Assembly (NCBI GenBank): GCA_012842105.1
Contig: DUTL01000246.1
Coordinates: forward strand, 1-5,742
DNA from: Candidatus Fermentithermobacillaceae bacterium
GTDB taxonomy: Bacteria; Bacillota; Sulfobacillia; Fermentithermobacillales; Fermentithermobacillaceae
DNA: 5,742 bases
Reading direction: 5' to 3'
Positions 1 to 5,742 of this stretch are shown here, piece by piece. A program made the position numbers and the translations under genes. The notes beneath the pieces are model-generated. The model was not told the origin of the DNA and ran no database searches. It saw only the letters and a program-made list of their open reading frames with translations. Position 1 is the stretch's first letter; every line of letters begins with the position of its first letter.

Positions 1-839
1 CTGATGGCCACACGGGCAACCAGGTTAAGCAAAGTAACAAGCACAAACAGCACTATTCCTGTAGCAAACAGAGCCTGACGATGCAGTCCTACTGAATAAC
101 CCATTTCCAAGGCAATATTTGAGGTCAAAGTCCTTACAGGGTCAAGAAGGCTCAAGGGCACGGCAGTAGCATTTCCAGCCACCATTATGACTGCCATAGT
201 CTCGCCGATAGCCCTTCCTGTGGCAAGAATAGCCGCAGCAAGAATTCCCGACCTGGCTGACGGAAGCACGGCCATTCTCACTGTTTGCCATTTTGTCGCA
301 CCCAGTGCCATCATGCTGTCTCTATAAGCGCCGGGTACAGCCTTTAACGCATCGTAGGAAACACTGACCATGGTCGGAAGTATCATGAATCCAAGCACAA
401 TAGAAGATGCAAGCACTGAAAACCCTGGCCCCCCAAGATGAGCCCTGATGAAAGGCACTATAACAGTAAGCCCTATGAAGCCAAATACCACCGAAGGAAT
501 TCCCGCCAAAAGCTCAACCATGTATTTCAGAACCACAGCGGATTTCGGCCCTGAAAACTCAGACAAGTATACAGCGCAGCCTAAGCCCAGAGGCATTCCG
601 ATCACCAAAGCACCCACTGTAACCATGAAGGTGCCCACAAGCATTGGGAAAATCCCGAAGGAATTCGTAGACGGGGACCAGCGATGGCCGGAGATGAATT
701 CCCATAGGCCGACTTCTTTGAATGCCGGAAGCCCTTCTTTGAAAATAAAAACTGTGATAAGCCCGAGAACACTCAGTGAAACAAGAGCTACAACAGACAA
801 TACCAGTTCAGCCCTGCGCTCATTTTTGCTGTGTGTCAC
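1..839 (-). CDS. pstC: Phosphate ABC transporter permease PstC (partial, C-terminus off the left edge)
   Basis: PstC is one of the two membrane subunits of the PstSCAB high-affinity phosphate importer; with PstA it forms the channel that receives phosphate from PstS. Reading the minus strand from a GTG at 839 gives 279 codons with no stop before the edge. The first hydrophobic helix is at about residues 12-33, followed by an external loop (GLWEFISGHRW, 44-54) and a core permease domain from about 65. PstC hallmarks are AGIPSVVFGFIGL (112-124), the EAA-type loop around 163-198 (DALKAVPGAYRDSMMALGAT) that docks on the PstB ATPase, and GRAIGETMAV (208-217). Family members are usually about 290-320 residues, so only a short C-terminus is missing. 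The GTG overlaps the pstS stop (GTGA) and has a good binding site, so translation is probably coupled to pstS. pstA, pstB and phoU would be expected beyond the edge. Confidence 0.95.
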   Translation of the reverse strand, partial: MTHSKNERRAELVLSVVALVSLSVLGLITVFIFKEGLPAFKEVGLWEFISGHRWSPSTNSFGIFPMLVGTFMVTVGALVIGMPLGLGCAVYLSEFSGPKSAVVLKYMVELLAGIPSVVFGFIGLTVIVPFIRAHLGGPGFSVLASSIVLGFMILPTMVSVSYDALKAVPGAYRDSMMALGATKWQTVRMAVLPSARSGILAAAILATGRAIGETMAVIMVAGNATAVPLSLLDPVRTLTSNIALEMGYSVGLHRQALFATGIVLFVLVTLLNLVARVAI

Positions 840-1999
840 TGTCCGGCCTCCTGTTGGTCAGTATTCTCAGCCTCTTGCGGATTCTCATCATTCTCAGTAT
901 GCTCAGTGCCCTCTGTCTGCTCAGTTTGGTCAGTTTGCTTAGTAATCAGGCCTTCGCCTGCCAAAATCTCCTGGCTGTATTGCCCTGTGATAAAATCCAG
1001 ATACTCCCTGGCTTCCGGCTGAACCTCATCCCGGAATGCTACGATGAACGGCCGGACCAATACATATTCGCCTGATTTGCAGTTTTCAACAGTAGGCATT
1101 TCCCCGTTAATGGCAAGGGGCCTAACTGATTGGTCAACCAACCCCAAGGAAATGTACCCTATAGCCATTGGATCTTGAGCCACTGTCTGCCTAACTGAAC
1201 CGTTTGAATCCTGGAATATGGCTTTGGGCGTAACTTCGTGCCCGCCCATGATCAGTTCGTCAAAAGCTCCACGGGTGCCTGACCCCTCTTCCCTGCTAAT
1301 CACGTGGATTTTGCCCTTGAAATCAACCTTTGAGTTGCCGGATATTTCACCGGCCTGGCCCCCCTGGGGATTACCGGATAATCCGGCAGTGTTTGCGGCG
1401 CTGTTCTTCTTGGATTCCCCGGAGTCAGACAGGTGAAGTTTGGCTGGCTTGCCTTCGGCCACTTTAAGGCTAGGCTTGGTGCTGGATAGTCGGGGGACCT
1501 GACTCCAGTCTGTTATTTCTCCTGAGTATATCTTGCGAAGGTTCTCGACACCCATTTCTGAAATTGGATTCTGCGGATTCACTATAACTGCAATAGCGTC
1601 CCGGGCCATAACCACCACATGAAGGCCTTCGCTTTGCTCCTCAGGCGCCAATTTCCTCGACAACATGCCTAGGGAAGCCGCACCTGAAAGCACTGATTGC
1701 ACCCCGGCACTTGAACCTCCGCCTTGAACGTTCACGGCGGGTTTGCCTGGGTATAACCGGGCGTATTCCTCGGCCAGAAGTTCCATGAAAGGTTGAACTG
1801 ATGTGGACCCGGCTACGGTAATCGATGTAACAGGTTTGGAACCAGGAGAACACGCGGAAACCGCGAGGGCTGCCAAAAGAATAGCAACTACCGGAACAAA
1901 TACCTTCCGCAACTTGTTCCGACAGGCACAAACCCCTTGTAAGAAACGGTTCAATAAATGGCTCAAGAAACGACTCGCCTGCTGACGACACGTTTTCAT
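836..1999 (-). CDS. pstS: Phosphate-binding lipoprotein PstS with internal spacer and acidic repeat tail
   Basis: PstS captures inorganic phosphate outside the membrane and delivers it to PstC/PstA. The 387-residue product has a lipoprotein signal: basic region RNKLRK (27-32), hydrophobic core and lipobox VSAC with the lipidated Cys at 50. Phosphate-site motifs are AGSTSVQPF (63-71), GGGSSAG (93-99), the Asp in ARDAIAV (D134) and SREEGSGTR (235-243). DPMAIGYISLG (276-286) is also typical of the family. Two parts are unusual. About 55 extra residues, rich in Ser, Gly, Asn and Lys, lie between DWSQV (164-168) and KIHVISREEG. A polar tail follows the normal end near residue 352 and begins with five T-(E/D)-X triplets. 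The N-terminal stretch before the hydrophobic core is long (about 33 residues, including Cys-Ala-Cys). The ATG at 1999 is the first possible start after an in-frame TAA; its AGGAAGGG site is 14 bases away, longer than usual. I see no damage to the binding motifs, so the protein is probably functional. Confidence 0.95.
   Translation of the reverse strand: MKTCRQQASRFLSHLLNRFLQGVCACRNKLRKVFVPVVAILLAALAVSACSPGSKPVTSITVAGSTSVQPFMELLAEEYARLYPGKPAVNVQGGGSSAGVQSVLSGAASLGMLSRKLAPEEQSEGLHVVVMARDAIAVIVNPQNPISEMGVENLRKIYSGEITDWSQVPRLSSTKPSLKVAEGKPAKLHLSDSGESKKNSAANTAGLSGNPQGGQAGEISGNSKVDFKGKIHVISREEGSGTRGAFDELIMGGHEVTPKAIFQDSNGSVRQTVAQDPMAIGYISLGLVDQSVRPLAINGEMPTVENCKSGEYVLVRPFIVAFRDEVQPEAREYLDFITGQYSQEILAGEGLITKQTDQTEQTEGTEHTENDENPQEAENTDQQEAGQ
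847..853 (-). promoter_or_regulatory. Ribosome binding site of pstC
   Basis: Read on the minus strand this is CAGGAGG, ending 7 bases before the GTG start at 839. It lies inside the last codons of pstS. It decides in favour of the GTG start of pstC, which overlaps the pstS TGA stop. Confidence 0.85.
890..934 (-). repeat. Tandem 9-base repeat in the 3' end of pstS, encoding (T-E/D-X)5
   Basis: Residues 356-370 of PstS read TDQ TEQ TEG TEH TEN, five 3-residue units in a row. The DNA shows matching 9-base units built around TCAGT (plus strand), drifting towards the gene end. A looser acidic Gln/Asn/Glu stretch follows to the stop. A tract of this kind can vary in unit number between strains by slippage, always in frame. 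Confidence 0.75.
1316..1495 (-). other. Coding segment for the extra low-complexity spacer inside PstS
   Basis: This segment encodes PstS residues 169-228, placed between the WSQV motif and the phosphate-binding SREEGSGTR loop. In ordinary PstS proteins only a handful of residues lie here (as I recall the family; not aligned). The encoded stretch is rich in Ser, Gly, Asn, Lys and Pro and looks disordered. Its DNA contains several CCGG-centred inverted repeats: CCGGATAATCCGG at 1374-1386, and TGCCGGAT (1336-1343) paired with ATCCGGCA (1381-1388). The reading frame stays open throughout. The boundaries are approximate. Confidence 0.6.
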
Positions 2000-2095
2000 G
2001 TTCTCAGATGTTTCCCTTCCTTACTGTGTTCACTGCTTGTTTCCTAGACTGCTGGTTCCTTAGTATGATCACTGATATATTCACCGGTATGGCCA

Positions 2096-2111
2096 CCAGG
2101 ATATGCCCTGG
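2096..2111. repeat. Inverted repeat CCAGG-N6-CCTGG upstream of pstS
   Basis: CCAGG at 2096-2100 and CCTGG at 2107-2111 form a 5-bp inverted repeat about 97 bases before the pstS start. The half-sites resemble those of the longer palindrome at 3844-3859, though the spacing differs (6 instead of 4 bases). It may be a weak protein-binding site, a short leader hairpin or chance. Confidence 0.35.
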
Positions 2112-2212
2112 GGCTGCCGGAAATAGACGGCCTCGATAAAGTTCTTCCTGATTTCAGGCCTGCCCCTGCCGTCGTGAAACACGCTTTGCGTTACCCATTT
2201 GCTTTACTCATA

Positions 2213-2221
2213 AGTATAACA
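2213..2221 (-). promoter_or_regulatory. Candidate extended -10 promoter for pstSC
   Basis: On the minus strand this reads TGTTATACT, which fits the extended -10 form TGnTATAAT with one mismatch in the hexamer. No good -35 hexamer sits 16-18 bases upstream, which extended -10 promoters can tolerate. Transcription would begin near 2206, leaving a leader of about 207 bases before the pstS ATG. This assignment rests on pattern only. Confidence 0.4.
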
Positions 2222-2293
2222 TACGTGCTACATTGTTCAGCAGGCAACCATTTTGCTCATACCCGGTTAGATGGCTCTGTGCGTCGTCTTTAT

Positions 2294-2337
2294 CCGTAAT
2301 CCATAAGCATCTTGTTCATGCGCCTAAGTTCTTACGG
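2294..2337 (-). repeat. Nested inverted repeat after the peptidase-like gene
   Basis: CCGTAA and TTACGG, 6 bases each, enclose a region with an inner GCAT/ATGC stem and a 7-base loop. It starts a few bases after the stop of the peptidase-like gene on the minus strand. No run of T follows, so it is not a typical intrinsic terminator. It could still mark the transcript end or protect it. Confidence 0.3.
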
Positions 2338-2342
2338 GTAAA

Positions 2343-3725
2343 TCATCCCCGGTTCATATCTTGCGCTTTCCTGTGCCGGTACGCCAAAAACAGCACTACC
2401 GCGCCCAAGCCCACGGCACCCCACAACAGAGCACGCTTTACTGCCGTTTGAGACCGCACTACTGAAGCTTCCTGGGCTAAAGACTCAAGGAGCACAGGAG
2501 CAAAATCCGTGAATTTCGGGTATGTGTTGCGGCTGGATATATAATCTTCAAGTTGCTCAACCACAAACGATGTCCACTGGAAACCCAGTGATTCTTCACG
2601 CCTTATCGACTCTTCCCTGGACTCCCGCCCGTACAGTTCTCCTTCGGCAATGGCATGGGCAGCCCTTAGCACCTGCTCGTTAAGAAACGTAGCCGCATTG
2701 GCATAGGCTTGCTTCTTCATTACGGATTTCACTTTATTGTACAAAGGATATATTGGCCCAAGTTGTGCTCCAAACGGTTCGAACGATGGATTCACAAACG
2801 AATGCCCTATTTCGTGAATAGAAAGCCACTCAAGGCGGTCGCCAAAGCTGGGAGCTCCCTTTCCCGGGTGGGCACACGCAACGTTATATGACACCCACTG
2901 TGACCTGGCCTCATCATAGACTCTTGGGCCATAAGAACCCCCGAAAGCTGCGGGGCACAAGATTATGTGGTATTCCCCGGCCGCTGAAAACCCGGCGAAC
3001 TCCTCCCACCATCCCACCACTTTTTCGAGGTTCACCGTGTTGCGGGCCTCTGCAATCCACTTCTCCATCTGAGGCTGCCATTCGCTGAGAAACTCCAGGA
3101 AGTTGGATTCACGGACAAGCGCCTTAAGCGCTAATCTGAATTCCTCCAGCTTCTCTCTGCCACCTGCTCTCCGTACCAGATAACCGCTGTACTCGTGTAC
3201 TAGTTCCAAATCGGGCAAAGGCCCTAGGTGAAGTATAAAGCTCGGGGGAGCGTCGTAAGCGAATCCACTATTAAGAAGATTCTGGCATACTGTCACAGCC
3301 TCGTGGCCCTTGTACTCCTGCATGAACTCGTTGACCGCCTGAAAGTAATCGTTACCATAGTCGTTTTTGGGCCCCATCGTATCCATCCATGTCGTCTGAG
3401 TCTGAACAGCTGTCAGCAGTTCCATCTGAGGAAGGATTGCTATGGAAAACCGGGAATCACCTGCATGTTCACTGATATCAGTTACAGGGAGGCTTTCATC
3501 AGGGCATGGGTGACTGTTGCCTGAATTATTCTGGCCCAATGCAAGTTCTGCACCTTGAACATAAATCTTGATCAAACCGGCAGAACCATGCATGTTGCCA
3601 GCATAAGAGCCCGAACCGCGGTATGAACCAGAAGCTGCTATGGCAAGCCCGGACAACGATTGGCAAAGCACTACCGCCATGCAGCATGCAAGGGCAAAGG
3701 CCCGTTTACGGGAAATGTTCCTCAT
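2343..3725 (-). CDS. Exported DUF4932-like zinc metallopeptidase with C-terminal membrane anchor
   Basis: The 460-residue product is probably a cell-surface zinc peptidase of unknown substrate. An N-terminal signal peptide (basic NISRKR, then a hydrophobic stretch ending near AIAA, about residue 31) leads into a Ser/Gly/Tyr-rich stretch. The domain starts near FSIAILPQMELLTAVQTQ (93-110), which resembles the opening of DUF4932 proteins as I remember them. The key motif is HEIGHSFVNP (304-313): the two His are likely zinc ligands and the Glu the catalytic base. The Glu in NEQVLRAAH (E350) is a possible third ligand, by inference. The protein ends with one hydrophobic helix (about 431-449) and a basic tail (YRHRKAQDMNRG), so the catalytic domain would face outward. 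An ATG 18 codons upstream (3779) is possible, but AAGGGGG placed 8 bases before 3725 and the signal peptide geometry favour this start. It lies upstream of pstS on the same strand, 343 bases away. Confidence 0.8.
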   Translation of the reverse strand: MRNISRKRAFALACCMAVVLCQSLSGLAIAASGSYRGSGSYAGNMHGSAGLIKIYVQGAELALGQNNSGNSHPCPDESLPVTDISEHAGDSRFSIAILPQMELLTAVQTQTTWMDTMGPKNDYGNDYFQAVNEFMQEYKGHEAVTVCQNLLNSGFAYDAPPSFILHLGPLPDLELVHEYSGYLVRRAGGREKLEEFRLALKALVRESNFLEFLSEWQPQMEKWIAEARNTVNLEKVVGWWEEFAGFSAAGEYHIILCPAAFGGSYGPRVYDEARSQWVSYNVACAHPGKGAPSFGDRLEWLSIHEIGHSFVNPSFEPFGAQLGPIYPLYNKVKSVMKKQAYANAATFLNEQVLRAAHAIAEGELYGRESREESIRREESLGFQWTSFVVEQLEDYISSRNTYPKFTDFAPVLLESLAQEASVVRSQTAVKRALLWGAVGLGAVVLFLAYRHRKAQDMNRG

Positions 3726-3733
3726 ATCGTAAA

Positions 3734-3740
3734 CCCCCTT
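3734..3740 (-). promoter_or_regulatory. Ribosome binding site of the peptidase-like gene
   Basis: Minus strand AAGGGGG, one mismatch from AAGGAGG, lies 8 bases before the ATG at 3725. It picks that ATG over the in-frame ATG at 3779, giving a normal short signal peptide. Confidence 0.75.
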
Positions 3741-3843
3741 GGCGAGACAATCCATATTTGCAGTATCAGACACGCACAATTGCGCACCTTGCCCGTCTTT
3801 GCGCGGTTTTGCATATCTGATGATTTCATAATATCCCTACGAA

Positions 3844-3859
3844 ACCAGGCATGCCTGGT
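3844..3859. promoter_or_regulatory. Perfect 16-bp palindrome, candidate operator
   Basis: ACCAGGCATGCCTGGT is identical to its reverse complement. Flanking GAA and TTC extend the symmetry if one base is skipped on the right. It lies 119 bases upstream of the peptidase-like gene and covers the -35 position of the weak TATTAT candidate. No T-run follows on either strand, so it is not a terminator. A dimeric regulator site is the simplest reading, by inference. Confidence 0.5.
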
Positions 3860-4200
3860 ATTCAGGCGGAGTGACTCATTGGGGACGGTCCTAAACGTTT
3901 CATCCATGACACATTGTGATAACGTCAGAAACGGCTCTATGACACGTTTGGGAGGGTTCCAAGAGTCTCATTCATACGTAACTCTGATCCGGAACCGCGA
4001 CCGAAAGCCCTACTGTATCCTGACCCGGCGTCTGGCCATAACTGCGTTCATGGAACCACACTTACTTACCTCCCGTCAATAATATATCAGTACTGCTCAT
4101 ACATCGCTTGTGTCAGCGTATTCACCTGGCAACACTCACATGGCAGTACGCACATACCCGGTATCCCGGTGTTATGGTCCGAAACTGACATGACAAGACT

Positions 4201-4208
4201 GAGGAGGG
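4201..4208 (+). promoter_or_regulatory. Ribosome binding site of the propeller lipoprotein gene
   Basis: GAGGAGGG contains a full AGGAGG core ending 10 bases before the ATG at 4218. It supports that ATG over the in-frame Met codon at residue 23, which has AAGAGG directly adjacent with no spacing. Confidence 0.75.
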
Positions 4209-4217
4209 TCACCGATT

Positions 4218-5742
4218 ATGGACACCGCAAACATTCAAGTAAACACCAATGCAAATGGGCGATCGCCAATACGTAAGAAGAGGATGCTAACCTGGCTTAC
4301 ACGACTCATGGCCACGGTGCTGCTCGGATCTTCACTTGTGGGGATGGCAGGATGCACGATTCCGGGAATAGGGCCCAGGGTCGTCGTAGAACCCCGTCTA
4401 ATGAGCGAAACCAACATTGAAGGCACAATACAAGGAGCGGATCTGCCCGCAGCTTCGGTTTCCCCGGACGGATCGTACTTCCTGGCAGTGAAAGACGACG
4501 CTCAAGGCAGCCATCTGGTGATCATTCCCGTTGACCATGAAAATTTCAAAGTCATCCCTGTAGAATCAGTAAGCAAAGATTGGCTTTCAGGTTCTTGGTT
4601 CAGCTACCGCCCCCTGGGATGGACGTCAGATTCTGAATTCGTATATGCAAAGATGGGATGGCAGCCTTCAGGAACCCATAAAAGCGAAAGAGGCGTGGCA
4701 TTGGCAGTTGGAAGCCTATCCGGGGAGATCGGCAAGCCAGAATCAGAAACGCAGCCAGGTTCGGACGATCCAACCGTAAAGGCGTCTACTGAGGAAGCCG
4801 CATTTTTCCCACTTCCCTACAGAGACAGTTCGCTGCGAACCCTGTTTCTGCCCGACCAAAAGCACATTTACTTGAACAATAACACCACCATATGGCGGTT
4901 TGACATCGCCGAGAGAACCCTGGTTGTTCTTAAGGAGGACCTTCCTGATTATATTTACAGGCAGCCCATTGCTTCGCCCAATGGCGATTACTTCGTATAT
5001 GAACTCAACGAAAAAGGCAAAAGCGGAATATTTATTTTCAATACGGCAACAGGCGAAGAAAGGCCGCTTCTTCCTAATGGAGACACAATGAGGTTCTACC
5101 CGGCCTGGTCATTTGACGGGAAGTACATCGCCGCATATACAGTGGGCAGAAAGGAAGGCGCCACAGGAACCTCCTGGCATGACTACCTGCTCTTCGAAGG
5201 AGAAGATACCGCTCAAAGCATTGGCTCCTCGATTACGGTTGTTAATACCAAAGGAGAGATCGTAGAGACTGTCCAGATAGAAGGTAAGTACCTGCAGAAC
5301 TTCCGATGGTCGGATAATAACCATACTATCGGTTTCGTAGCAGGTTCAACCATAGAATCCCAATCACCCGGAAATAAGGTGCATTATCGATCAACCCTGT
5401 GCGATAGCGTATGGATGGCCCGAATCGGGAAAGCATCCAAGCAGGCCGAAACTCTGGTTCACCTAGGGGACGTCCCAAAAGATGGCGACGGCCATCCTCC
5501 CTACACGTGGCCGATTGCGTTTGACACTGACACCAAAGGCATCTTCTGTAACGTGTACGGAAACGGCGTATGGTATTTCGGCGAAGATGCCGAACCTGTC
5601 AAAGTAGTAGATGGGCTGTGGCCTGTCTTCGCTGGAGAAACAACCCCAACATACGGAGGCTCGGTAGTTGCGCTGGTCGACACGGCAGAAATTAAGAAAG
5701 AGTTCTATCTGTTTGATGATTCGGTAGATTGTCCGCCTTGCC
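4218..5742 (+). CDS. Beta-propeller lipoprotein, TolB/WD40-like (partial, C-terminus off the right edge)
   Basis: A single open frame of 508 codons runs to the window edge without a stop. The N-terminus is a lipoprotein signal: basic PIRKKR (17-22), a hydrophobic core and lipobox GMAGC with the Cys at 46, so the protein is probably anchored on the outer face of the membrane. The rest is a series of blade-like repeats: SVSPDGSYFLAV (80-91), GWTSDSEFVYAK (134-145), LFLPDQKHIYL (209-219), IASPNGDYFVYEL (251-263), AWSFDGKYIAAYTV (296-309), RWSDNNHTIGFVAG (363-376) and IAFDTDTKGIFCNVYG (433-448). The pattern of an S-x-D/N-G/N turn followed by a hydrophobic strand is typical of TolB or PD40-type propellers, which usually bind partners or ligands and are not enzymes. 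A Ser/Glu/Pro-rich linker (about 170-194) interrupts the second and third repeats. The exact partner is not recognisable. The gene is divergent from the peptidase-like gene. Confidence 0.8.
   Translation, partial: MDTANIQVNTNANGRSPIRKKRMLTWLTRLMATVLLGSSLVGMAGCTIPGIGPRVVVEPRLMSETNIEGTIQGADLPAASVSPDGSYFLAVKDDAQGSHLVIIPVDHENFKVIPVESVSKDWLSGSWFSYRPLGWTSDSEFVYAKMGWQPSGTHKSERGVALAVGSLSGEIGKPESETQPGSDDPTVKASTEEAAFFPLPYRDSSLRTLFLPDQKHIYLNNNTTIWRFDIAERTLVVLKEDLPDYIYRQPIASPNGDYFVYELNEKGKSGIFIFNTATGEERPLLPNGDTMRFYPAWSFDGKYIAAYTVGRKEGATGTSWHDYLLFEGEDTAQSIGSSITVVNTKGEIVETVQIEGKYLQNFRWSDNNHTIGFVAGSTIESQSPGNKVHYRSTLCDSVWMARIGKASKQAETLVHLGDVPKDGDGHPPYTWPIAFDTDTKGIFCNVYGNGVWYFGEDAEPVKVVDGLWPVFAGETTPTYGGSVVALVDTAEIKKEFYLFDDSVDCPPC

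Larger units (their letters stand above)
2000..2342 (-). other. Intergenic region and leader upstream of pstS
   Basis: These 343 bases lie between the stop of the peptidase-like gene and the pstS start. They contain no convincing gene; the only short reading frames seen lack binding sites. The region holds a candidate extended -10 promoter (2213-2221), an inverted repeat with two nested stems (2294-2337) and a CCAGG/CCTGG inverted repeat (2096-2111). I found no clear Pho box and no stem followed by a T-run. Confidence 0.6.
3726..4217. other. Divergent intergenic region between the peptidase-like and propeller lipoprotein genes
   Basis: These 492 bases separate two genes transcribed away from each other, so promoters for both should lie here. 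Visible elements are a perfect 16-bp palindrome (3844-3859), a weak TATTAT -10 candidate on the minus strand (3828-3833) with that palindrome over its -35 position, and an imperfect palindrome around CAATTG (3774-3785). A strong binding-site-like GGGAGGT on the minus strand precedes a 29-codon GTG frame (3972-4061) of unknown meaning. I found no convincing promoter for the plus-strand gene, no tRNA and no recognised riboswitch. Confidence 0.6.

Noticed and set aside
448..942. 164-codon plus-strand open frame
   Set aside because: It is antisense to pstC and the end of pstS, both identified by clear family motifs. Its product is low in hydrophobic order and has no recognisable domain.
1421..1506. 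8-bp inverted repeat GGAGTCAG / CTGACTCC in pstS
   Set aside because: With 70 bases between the arms, a match of this length is expected by chance in a region this size.
1641..1991. 116-codon minus-strand frame within pstS
   Set aside because: It is a shifted frame over the 5' part of pstS, whose frame carries the lipobox and phosphate-site motifs.
2294..2337. Intrinsic terminator for the peptidase-like gene
   Set aside because: The stem is short, with a large internal loop, and no T-run follows on the minus strand. It is listed only as an inverted repeat.
2000..2342. Pho box upstream of pstS
   Set aside because: I looked for spaced TTnACA-type or CTGTCAT-type direct repeats and found only isolated weak resemblances (for example TGAACA), so none is claimed.
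3722..3907. 61-codon minus-strand frame whose TGA overlaps the peptidase ATG (ATGA)
   Set aside because: The 4-base overlap resembles translational coupling, but the ATG at 3907 lacks a binding site and the peptide is unrecognisable. An internal ATG at 3829 has only a weak AGGGAT nearby. Kept as a possibility, not listed as a gene.
3660..4082. 140-codon plus-strand frame
   Set aside because: It overlaps the 5' end of the peptidase-like gene in antisense. I see no binding site and no recognisable domain in it; it is probably chance.
1..5742. CRISPR array, tRNA, rRNA, transposase or insertion sequence ends
   Set aside because: No regularly spaced direct repeats, cloverleaf-like segments or transposase motifs were seen on either strand.

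Overview
The window looks like part of a monoderm, Firmicutes-like (possibly Clostridia) chromosome of medium GC. The evidence is strong AGGAGG-type ribosome binding sites, a GTG start with a 4-base overlap to the gene before it, lipoprotein signal peptides and a pst operon of Gram-positive type. This placement is an inference and no closer taxonomy can be read from the sequence.

Layout. Bases 1-1999 (minus strand) hold the start of a phosphate uptake operon: pstS (phosphate-binding lipoprotein), then pstC (inner permease, cut by the left edge), with 4 bases shared. Bases 2000-2342 are a non-coding leader with a plausible extended -10 promoter for pst. Bases 2343-3725 (minus strand) encode an exported protein that I recognise as DUF4932-like, with an HEIGH zinc-metallopeptidase motif and a C-terminal membrane anchor. 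Bases 3726-4217 form a roughly 490-base divergent intergenic region with a perfect 16-bp palindrome. Bases 4218-5742 (plus strand) encode a large lipoprotein with a TolB/WD40-like beta-propeller, cut by the right edge.

How the genes fit together. Every product is exported or embedded in the membrane. PstS and PstC certainly work together in high-affinity phosphate import. The peptidase-like protein lies upstream of pstS on the same strand, but a 343-base gap with its own candidate promoter separates them, so a functional link to phosphate is only a hypothesis. The propeller lipoprotein is transcribed divergently from the peptidase gene and could share control with it. PstS has two unusual low-complexity additions: a spacer of about 55 residues inside the binding domain and a Thr-Glu-X repeat tail. 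The window shows no RNA gene, CRISPR array, transposase or other mobile element.
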